Source: Pogostemon cablin
Taxonomy: Eukaryota; Streptophyta; Magnoliopsida; Lamiales; Lamiaceae
Assembly (NCBI GenBank): GCA_023678885.1
Contig: CM043013.1
Location: forward strand, 25,142,791-25,206,790
Direction: 5' to 3'
DNA length: 64,000 nt
Below, piece after piece: positions 56,033-64,000 of the stretch. The translations under genes and the position numbers were made by a program. Below the pieces are notes generated by a model that saw nothing but the letters and a program-made list of their open reading frames with translations, did no database searches and was not told where the DNA came from. Each line of letters begins with the position of its first letter. The stretch's first letter is position 1.

Positions 56033-57830
56033 TGATGCGCGTTTTCTTTGCATGTAAAATTAATTCCCAAGTATTAAGGATATCAGTTGCAGCTTAAGCA
56101 AGCGACCAAGCTAAATATCGAACCCAAAGGACGACGTATTATCAATTTAGTTATTTACAAAATTAATTAAGACGAAAGGCAATAACGTTAAGGATTGAAT
56201 TATTAATCTACTAACAAAAATATAAAATAACAATTAAAATAAAATAAACACTAGAAGAATTACGAAAGTGGATCAAGTAGGAGAATAGGTAGCTCTAGGA
56301 TAATCCAGTTTTACTCATTAATTTTCCTTTCATGTATCAATGTCCGACTCTGCCTTGTGAAATATGGACGCATCACTAAGCCATGCATATTTACTCTATA
56401 GACACAAGCAAACATGTGTATAACACGTGTGAATAACCTTGGAGCAAGAGATACAACTTTACCCCCTTTCTAGGTACTATCAATATCAATTATTTCCCCC
56501 TAGGATTGATACTCTAACCCAATTTGATCTCCCTTTATAGGTACTATAAAATTATCCTCTTTATCCTACTTATTAACCCGAATCCAATTCAATTAATAAG
56601 TATTTATATAAGATAGTTATAATGAAGCTTTGGAGTCCCCTCACTTAGAAAGAATTCTGCTCAGCAATGAACACACTAAACCAATAACCAAGATATGTAT
56701 TCAGACTCTACATAACAGTTAATGATGCACAAAACAACTCTGAGTATGAATTAAAAATGCATAGTTTTATATAAAATAAATCCACAAGTAGTGTTGTACG
56801 GAGTATACACACTAAAGTTAAATTAATTGATAAAAACCTTCAAAATCCTAGATCTACCAAAACGGTTCTAGCCCATGACGTTTCGAATAACGTTCATGGG
56901 AGTTGGATAGATCTTACTTATATGTCTAAAAAATACAAGATAAATTAAGAAACGAAGGAAATCTTAGATATGGGCGTCGTCACGTCCTTCTCCATCTTGA
57001 ATTCTCCTCTTGATTCCACGAACGAATCTTCAAAGTGATGAATGAATAGATGAAAGGATGTGGATGGATGGTGATCCCTCCTTGTGGGGTGGTGTAGGAT
57101 GGATGTGGCTCCCTCTTACCATGAATAATGATGTAAAATATATATAGGTGCAAGAAGGGACTTAAATAAGGAAATAAAAGTTATGGGTAAATCATGGAGG
57201 ATTATGTGATAAGGAGATTAATTGTGCTCCAAGAAATAGGCAATTTTCGGAAATTTTTGGAAATTCTCGCTATTATCTGCGCAACTTCACGATTTTGAGC
57301 ATAACTTCCTCGTCCAAACTCCGATTTTAGTGATTCTTACGCTCACACGATTCTCTCTTCCTTTGCTTTCTATCCATATGATGAAATCTCAGAAACTCTA
57401 ACATTTGTATGTGTAAAAAGTCATGAAAAAAGTGAAACATCCGTGCTGAACAGGAACAGCTTGCGCGACGTCACCATTTTGATCATAACTTTCTCATTTG
57501 GATTCTGATTGAGGTGTTCTTTATGTCAAAACGATCCTCTCTTCTGTGGCTTTCCAAAAATACATCACACTTTCAATTCAGAGCTCCACACAAACATAGA
57601 AAAAGTATACAAATTGGACGTGCATTTTTTAGCATTCATACACAAGTTGCACCTTTTCTCCAACTTTGCACTTTTGATCCTTTTTCCACCTAAAACATAA
57701 TAAAATACTTTAAACGCACCTTTTTCTCAAATATGTTGAATATGTGATGCTTGTGCTAATATATAACAATAATTTACTTCAAAAAGGTGATAAATTGGAC
57801 ACTAAAACACGCTTATTTTCACTCTAATCA
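56033..57830 (-). mobile_element. Solo LTR related to family A
   Basis: Plus strand starts TGATGCGCG and ends CTCTAATCA. Perfect duplication GAGAT at 56,028-56,032 and 57,831-57,835. Aligns with the family A LTR, for example TTTTGAGCATAACTTCCTCG and GATCATAACTTTCTCATTTG, but lacks the GCCGAGC cluster. Confidence 0.92.
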
Positions 57831-58396
57831 GAGATCTCAACAAGTATCAACTTGAAAAGTTTAAGGGGGATGTTGAGACATTTATATAGTATGATCCATT
57901 TGTCTACAAGATTTGTACGAATTCTATCATTGTAGGTGTGCGCCCAAAATGGAGATGGAGAGTGTTCTTGATTTTTGCCATGCACAACCAAACAGGGGGC
58001 ACTTTGGAGCCCAAAAGACAGCAGCTAAGGTACTTCAATCTGGTCTCTATTGGCCTACCTTGTTCAAAGACTACGAATCCTATATGGCGACATGCGATAG
58101 ATGTCCAAGGATGGGAAACATAAGTAGAAGAGATGAGATGCCACTGCAGCCGAGCGTTGTTGTTGAGATCTTTGATGTATGGGGAATCGATTTTATTGGG
58201 CCGTTTTCCCCATCTAATGGATTTCTCTACACCCTTCTAGCTGTAGATTATATTTTTAAATGGGTGGAAACCATTCCTACCCACATGAATGATTTAAAGA
58301 CCGTGTTGTCTTTCTTGAAGAAGAATATCTTTGCCCGCTATGGAGTCCCTAGAGCACTAGTAAGTGATGGAGGTTTCCATTTTGTTAATAAGCTTC
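57831..58396 (+). pseudogene. Athila C integrase, N-terminal half
   Basis: The zinc-binding region reads LDFCHAQPNRGHFGAQKTAA and ATCDRCPRMGNISRRDEMPL (H-H-C-C). The catalytic core shows VWGIDFIGPFSP (first Asp) and RALVSDGGFHFVNK (second Asp). The third acidic residue is missing because the copia LTR begins at 58,397. Before the zinc region the frame is damaged (a stop near 57,890). Confidence 0.88.
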
Positions 58397-59406
58397 AGTT
58401 GGATTGTACACTAAAATTCTAGCTTTTTGTATGAACAATGCTTTGACAATATTTGAAATAAGAATCATGTGATCAAACGTTTGCAATTAAGATATTGCAA
58501 AAGTCCATTTACTTTATACTGTAGATAATGTGGTGTGCGGCATCATATGGAAGATCATATTATCATCTCCTTATAAAGTATAAACATATATTCACAACCA
58601 AGATAGAAGGGGACTATCTATCGGTACGGTTGTAGTGTGATTCGGCATGAGTCGGTCTTGACTATAAAATTGCACTAGTACGCTTTGTGTGTATTAAATA
58701 GAATCACCGTTGAGATCATTCGGTTTATACTGGCTATATAATAGAACTTGATCTCTGTTATTATCGATGTTTGTACTCTTAATCCCTATACAATAACCTC
58801 GACACGTAAGCCATTATTTATTTATTGAATTCATCAATTAGTGAGATTTAATTGTTAAATCAATATGCTCGGTGAATTAGGAGATGATGTTGTCTCTATG
58901 GTGTGCTGTTGATTGTAGAAGGAATCCGTATCCTAACGAAATTGGTTGATGATGTCCTCTTAAGGAGCTCATAAGGATTATCATGTAAACCCTGCAGGTG
59001 GATTTATTTCGGCATGATAATAAGGTTGAGTGGTACTACTCTTGGTAATTATATTAATTAATGGAGTTGTCAGTAACTTAATTAATTAATGAGTATTGAA
59101 TCTTAAACTCGGGGAGATTAACGGGCTCATAATAAGAAGGAGCCCATAAACGTAATTTGGGATTAGGGTGGCAGTGCATTAATATTTTTTTAGTGGAATG
59201 ATTTATTATTATAGGATTTAAATATAAGTTTTAGGCTAAACTTGAATGCTTAAGCCAATGGGAGGCCCAAACCCTAATTTCTCCTCCTGGTTCCTGTTGT
59301 AGCCTATATAATAGCCAATCTCAGTAGTGTGGATATCTTAACACACACGACAAAAATGTGAGAGAGAGATTGACTGCAGATTGAGTTCGTCTTGTAGATC
59401 GTTGCC
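58397..59406 (+). mobile_element. Copia LTR, first part, plus orientation
   Basis: Starts AGTTGGATTGTACACTAAAA and runs parallel to the inverted form of the LTRs at 682-2,083 and 7,527-8,924 (for example TCTAGCTTTTTGTATGAAC, CTGCAGGTGGATTTATTTCG, GTTGAGTGGTACTACTCTTG). It is cut at 59,406 by element F, near the point matching 1,073 of the left copia LTR. Whether a full element or a solo LTR follows is beyond the window. Confidence 0.85.
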
Positions 59407-61075
59407 TGATGAGTGTGTAAATTCACAAGTTTGGCGCTATGTTTTGTGCTAGTTTTGGAGAGTTTTGATGTGGAAATAGGTGGAAAACCTATATATATTG
59501 TAAATTAGCATGAATCAGGTGTTAGTGGAGCTATTTGAGTATTTTCTTAGCAAAAACGGAGTGAAAGAGCCAAGAATCGAAGAGACGGAGTCGAAGCCAT
59601 GCGAACTGCCCAAGAATTAGATGGGTTCGACCTGGTTGGAGGAGGGTTCGACCTCTCCAGCAGGTCGAACCAACATTGCTGAACTTACAGAAGAGGATTC
59701 GACCACGACTCGAGTGGTTCGACCTGTCCATCAGGTCGAACCATGGTCGAACCAGTTCGCAGGAAAGAGGATTCGACCACGACGTTTGAGTTCGACTTGC
59801 CAGTTGGTCGAATCAGGAGCGGGAGTTGTCCAGTGATGAGGTTCGACCTGGGGTTCGATCAAGGCCTAAGTGGTTCGACCTATCCAGAAGGTCGAACCTG
59901 TGCAGAATTCTTCCAGTAGCGGGGTTCGACCTAGGGTTCGACCTGTGGCCAGTTGTTCGACCTGTTTGACGTGGTCGAACCTATACACGAGAACTTACCT
60001 TATCTGGATTTTCGAGGCCGAAACGCGTGAGATCACTTAGAAAGCCCATTCCAAGCTCTAGAGACGTGATTACAAGTATAAAGGGAGGCTCATACAGAGA
60101 ATGAAGAGAGCTTTTTGATCATCAATCATAAGAGAGACAAGAGTAGAGGTGGTGATCCATCCGGAGGGCTGTGACAGAGGTTCGCTGAAGGTTCAAGTAA
60201 GAATGATCAATCTAACCATGATTGTTCTTAGATCAATCATGGGCTAGAACCACCTTGGTAGTTCTAGGGTTATGAAAGTTTCATGATGTAATTCGTATTT
60301 CGTGTGTAAAACTCCATACAACACTACTTGTGGTTTTTTTTATATAAGATTGCATATTTAATCCATACTCATAGTCGTTTTGTGCATCAATGATCGTTGT
60401 GTAGAGTCTGAATACATAACATGGTTATTGATTGAGTGCGTTCACTACAGAGCAGGGTTTATTATTATAATTCTAAGTGAAGGGATTACGAAGTCTTATT
60501 AGAACCGTCTTATATGAATATTCATGAATTGAATTAAATTCGGGTTGATGAATATGATGAAGAGTATAACTTTACAGTACCTAAAAAGGGAGATCAAATC
60601 GGGTTAGAGTCTAGACGTAGAAGATAATTGATTATGATAGTACCTAGAAAGGGGGGTGAAGTATATCTCTTGCTCCGAGGTTATTCACACGTGTTACACG
60701 CATGTTTACTTGTGTCTATAGAGTAGATATGCAAGGTTTAGTGATGCGTCCACAAACCACAGGGCAGAGTCGGACACCATCACATGGAAATACGAATTGC
60801 TAGTGAAACTGGATGACCCTACGAACTACCTATTATTCTTATTGATCACAACTCACTTTTCTCTACTCTTACAATTTCTTTTTACTATTTCGATTAGAAG
60901 TTATTATCCATTAAACCTTTACAATTACCAAACATAGTCTAAAATATACTAGAAGATAATAAAATTGATATTTAACCATCCATTGGGTTCGATATTGTAA
61001 CTTGGTCATCTTCGCAACTACAATTGATATCCTTATACTTGAGGATTAATTTGTGTGTTGAGAAAACCCCTATCA
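59407..61075 (+). repeat. Athila F 5' LTR
   Basis: Starts TGATGAGTGTGTAAATTCAC and ends CCCCTATCA, 1,669 bp. The motif cluster is at 59,620-59,990. Confidence 0.92.
59620..59990. repeat. GGTTCGACC/GGTCGAACC motif cluster in Athila F LTR
   Basis: About twenty copies in both orientations, often as GGTTCGACC-spacer-GGTCGAACC with 8-10 bp spacers, for example GGTTCGACCTGTCCATCAGG then TCGAACCATGGTCGAACC. Such units can fold into hairpins. Confidence 0.93.
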
Positions 61076-61081
61076 AGTTCT

Positions 61082-61099
61082 TGGCGCCGTTGCCGGGGA
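61082..61099 (+). other. Primer-binding site of Athila F, tRNA-Asp
   Basis: TGGCGCCGTTGCCGGGGA, six bases after the LTR, complementary to the 3' end of plant tRNA-Asp; typical for Athila. Confidence 0.93.
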
Positions 61100-61187
61100 A
61101 AACGTAAAATATTTTTTTGTATTATTTCTAGTTTATTAGGACTATTTACCTTGTTTTGTTGTTTTCTTTCTTATTCGTTTTAGGTGT

Positions 61188-62669
61188 ATGCTCACAAGAT
61201 CAAAGAAAGGTAATCTTGAACCGTATATTCCTGAGATTGGAGCATCATCAAGAAAGAAGAAGAAGAAAAAGAGCAAGGCAAAGATAATTGACCCAACTGA
61301 AGCTCTGAATTTTGGAGTCGAGGTTGACGAGCAGATTTCGCAAACGATTGAGGCTACAACTTAAGTTAATTTGGAAGTAGAAACAGTCAACATGGCAGCG
61401 AATCCGGATAATCTAGCCATCCGAGAGGTTTTCAGAAATAATGGGGCTAGAAATTATGAGCTTTTAGGAGCAAGGGGAACTAACACAGCGTTCGATCTTC
61501 ATCCCGCTCTTATTAGCATGATAGAAAGAAACTCCTTTTCAGGAGGGTCTTTCGAGGATCCGCAGCAGCATCTGAACAAGTTCTTGGGCTATGCAAGTAC
61601 TCAAAAAGACGTAGGAGAACATAAAGATGATAGGAAGATCCTTTTGTTTAAATTCTCGCTTACTGAAAAGGCGAGGGATTGGTACGATACTATTAACGCA
61701 GCTGAGTGCACCACGTGGGAGCAATTGAAGTTAAGGTTCTTGGAAAGGTATATGCCACCTTCGAAGGTGTTTAAGATGAAGCAAGATATTAACCAATTTG
61801 CTATCAGTGGAGGTGAGAAATTTCATGAAGCGTGGGATAGATTCAAGGACATGCTCAGGAAGTGCCCTCAACATGGGTTATCTAAAGCCCAATATATCAG
61901 TATATTCTATAATGGATTGGACTGTGAATCAAGAGTGCTACTTGATGCTTCTTCTAATGGGGCATTGCTTACAAAGTCATCCGTTGAGGCCGAGAGATTG
62001 TTTGAAGACATATCGATGAATTCGAGGGATTGGCCTACTGATAGAGTTAGAGGTACGTATGTTCTTGGAAAGGTAGCTCAGGTTGAACAAGCAATGGTGA
62101 AAACAAAGAGAGAGGATGAGATCGTTTCAAGCTTGTCCAATATCAACAAGCTACTTGAGTCTCAACAGAAGCAGATCAGCGAGATATCTCAACGAGTGCC
62201 AATCATGCAGCAAGAGATGATGAATAATGGAACCATACAAGAAGAATTGGAGGAAGCAAATTATGCCATGGGTCAAAGTATTCAAGGAATGAGGTACCCA
62301 AATCAAGGAAACCGGAATTACCAAGGGAACTATCGAGGGAACTTTAATAATCGTAGTCCCTCTGGTAGTTATCAACAGCAACCAAGGAGGCCTGAATTTT
62401 CATGGAGCAATACGAACAATGCAGTGCAACTTCCGATGGGTGTTGATCCGGGAGAAAAGGTGGAAGAAGGGAAGCCTGGTTTTGAGGATACTGTGAACCG
62501 GTACATGGTAAAGAATGATGAAAGAGTGAACCGCCTTGAGGCAAAACTTGAGAAAAAGATTGATGATCACCACAGAGATTTGTCCACTCAAGTGAAAGAT
62601 CTCACGTTGTTGATGGGTACAATTGCAGAGAATGTGAACACATTGACTCAAACTGTAGGAAAAGGGTAG
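61188..62669 (+). pseudogene. Athila F gag, one stop near its start
   Basis: Start MLTRSKKGNLEPYIPEIGAS with a lysine-rich stretch, then an in-frame TAA at 61,362-61,364. From 61,371 the frame is open for 432 codons: IREVFRNNGARNYELLGARG, DLHPALISMIERNSFSGGSF, LLFKFSLTEKARDWYDTINA, WEQLKLRFLERYMPPSKVFK, CPQHGLSKAQYISIFYNGLD, then a Gln/Asn/Arg-rich region and a coiled-coil-like end. It stops at TAG (62,667-62,669) after VGKG, where element C reads on. Gag builds the particle. Only the two stops break an otherwise healthy gag. Confidence 0.9.
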
Positions 62670-63215
62670 TTTCCATCTCAGAGTATAGAGAATCCGAAGT
62701 CGTGTAATGCCATCACACTGAGGTCGGGAACGCAGTACGAGGGACCGATGAGGCCGGAATCAAAGTTGGAATTTTCTAAGCCTCGGTTCGACCAAAATTC
62801 AGAGGGTTCGACCTGGCATACAGATCGAACCATGGTCGAACCTCATCAATAAAAGCACTCTGTTTTGTCACAGGAACGGTTCGACCAACACTCAGAGGGT
62901 TCGACCTGGCATACAGGTCGAACCATGGTCGAACCTCATCGGCAAGAGCACTCTGTTTTGAAGCAAGAACGGTTCGACCATGATCGAAATTGTTCGACCA
63001 ACCCTTCAGGTCGAACCCAGGTCGAATCGGAGGATAAAGATTATACAGTGAAGCGGTTCGACCTCGGGGGCAATTAATCGACCTCCAATGCTGGTCGAAC
63101 CCAAGTCAAACCTCCGGAGCAGAATGAGATCAGTCTTCTAGGAGAGAGGTTCGACCAATACAATCCTGGTTCGACCTCTCAAACTGGTCGAACCCTAGTC
63201 GAACCTCGCCAAGAT
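62670..63215 (+). pseudogene. Athila F gag-protease linker coded by GGTTCGACC motifs
   Basis: Same frame as gag: SCNAITLRSGTQYEGPMRPE, then a repeated peptide such as QERFDQHSEGSTWHTGRTMV followed by EP. Two TAA codons (near 62,851 and 63,075) interrupt it. The four DNA motifs of one unit are read as RFD, GST, GRT and VEP, so different registers of the same 9-base motif are used. Confidence 0.88.
62780..63210. repeat. GGTTCGACC/GGTCGAACC motif cluster in Athila F linker
   Basis: About eighteen copies in units of two forward then two inverted motifs. The unit near 62,875-62,935 repeats the one near 62,785-62,845 almost exactly (GGTTCGACCTGGCATACAGG, then TCGAACCATGGTCGAACCTC). The same motif grammar occurs in the LTR. 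Confidence 0.93.
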
Positions 63216-63914
63216 GTTTTGATTGATGCACCTAATGTTCCTTTTGATGTTGATGCAACTCCAGTGGTACGGAATGAGCAAAGTACAGACATAATAGCTG
63301 AGAAAAAATGGGAAAGAGTTAAGCGATTAAGAGCCGAAAAGGAGAAAGAGGAGAAGGTTGATCGTGATGAATGGGGGATTCCCAAAACAAAGATACCTCC
63401 ACCATTTCCCTACAAGCTAGTGAAGAAGGGATTGGAAGAGAAGTTCAAGAAGTTTTCAGAGATAATGAACAAGATAAGCTTGAACATCCATTTTTCAGAG
63501 GCAATCATGGAGATGCCATATTATTCTCGATTCCTTAAAGACATATTGATGAAGAAGCGAAGCTTAACCGAAGTTGAAACGGTAAACTTATCTGAGAATT
63601 GTAGCTCAATTATTCAAAAGAAGTTGCCACCAAAGATGAAAGATCCGGGGAGCTTTACTATTCTATGTGAGATCGGGAAAGGGCCAGCACGGTGAGCTTT
63701 GTGCGATCTAGGGGCAAGCATCAATTTGATGTCGTTGTCCATCTTTCAGAAGCTTGGTTTGGGGGAGCTGACTTTGACAACTGTTGCTCTCCAATTGGCA
63801 GATAGATCAATGACGTTTCCAAAAGGTATTGTTGAAGATGTTCTTGTAAAGGTGGAGAAGCTAGTCTTTCCCGTGGATTTTCTTGTACTAGAAATGGATG
63901 ATGACAAGGATAAT
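63216..63914 (+). pseudogene. Athila F aspartic protease, one stop, cut at its 3' end
   Basis: Frame with WERVKRLRAEKEKEEKVDRD, MNKISLNIHFSEAIMEMPYY and LSENCSSIIQKKLPPKMKDP. A TGA at 63,693-63,695 replaces the Arg codon that precedes the active site, then ALCDLGASINLMSL. It is cut after MDDDKDN by the LTR at 63,915, before the conserved ILGRPF flap. Confidence 0.88.
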
Positions 63915-64000
63915 TGATGAGTGATATTTTCACCTAGATTTTAGTGTCTTTTTATATGTGTTTTCGTATTATTTTATCCGTATTTTATGTGTTATTTGGT
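63915..64000 (+). mobile_element. Start of a CACGGCC-family LTR
   Basis: TGATGAGTGATATTTTCACC and the following bases match the start of the solo LTR at 41,953 closely (CTAGATTTTA, TATTATTTTATCCGTATT, TATGTGTTATTTGGT). It runs off the right edge. Confidence 0.88.

Larger units (their letters stand above)
41478..58396 (+). mobile_element. Athila-type element C, multiply interrupted
   Basis: 5' LTR at 41,478-44,785, primer-binding site, gag, motif-rich linker, protease, reverse transcriptase, RNase H and the first part of integrase in order. Insertions: a solo LTR in the 5' LTR, element D in the gag end, a solo LTR between RNase H and integrase, and a copia LTR within integrase from 58,397. 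The rest of integrase and the 3' LTR are beyond the window or behind the later insertions. Five bases before the start are AGCAC; its partner is not in view. Element F is a younger member of the same family. Confidence 0.9.
59407..64000 (+). mobile_element. Athila-type element F, same family as C, incomplete
   Basis: 5' LTR 59,407-61,075, primer-binding site 61,082-61,099, gag, linker and protease. It is cut at 63,915 by another LTR and runs off the window. The five bases before it are TTGCC; the partner copy is not in view. The frames are better preserved than in element C, so it is younger, as its nested position also requires. Confidence 0.92.

Overview
This is plant nuclear DNA, most likely from an eudicot. 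The evidence is: Ty1/copia and Ty3/gypsy (Athila-type) LTR retrotransposons with tRNA primer-binding sites, an L1-type LINE with an APE endonuclease and a plant-style RNase H, several MITE families, an intact F-box/kelch gene very close to Arabidopsis SKIP30, and broken pieces of a NIN-like (RWP-RK) gene and a coiled-coil NBS-LRR gene. I see no bacterial or organellar genes and no CRISPR array, rRNA or tRNA gene. Most short open frames are shadows or relics inside transposons.

Layout. 1-14,015: a minus-strand LINE, split by a complete but decayed minus-strand copia element (682-8,924). 14,016-15,157: host-like sequence with one possible terminal exon. 15,158-23,766: a young, complete Athila-type element on the minus strand with near-identical LTRs and a perfect CCTTA duplication; it carries gag and protease but no reverse transcriptase or integrase. 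23,767-28,400: AT-rich sequence, MITEs and relics of NLP and NBS-LRR genes. 28,426-about 32,560: the only clearly intact host gene, SKIP30-like, with a probable 2.8-kb intron in its 5' UTR. 32,560-39,380: intergenic DNA with MITEs, microsatellites and two possible gene ends. 39,381-41,097: a solo LTR inside an unidentified plus-strand coding relic.

41,478-64,000 is a deep nest. An Athila element (C) starts at 41,478 and runs, with interruptions, at least to 58,396. It holds a solo LTR in its 5' LTR (41,953-43,566), a gag-only element in its gag (D, 46,329-52,795, itself holding a solo LTR at 50,787-52,228), a solo LTR in pol (56,033-57,830), and a copia LTR in integrase (from 58,397). That copia LTR is broken by a second Athila element of the same family (F, from 59,407), which is broken in its protease by a third LTR at 63,915. 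Six insertions have perfect 5-bp target duplications.

The most unusual signal is in the Athila-type elements. In each family the LTR holds a cluster of a private short GC-rich motif in both orientations (GGTTCGACC/GGTCGAACC; GCCGAGC/GCTCGGC; CAACACGGCC/GGCCGTGTTG). In the two families whose internal part is visible, the same motif cluster recurs in the gag-protease linker. There it is read in several reading frames, which points to selection or copying at the nucleic-acid level rather than for peptide.
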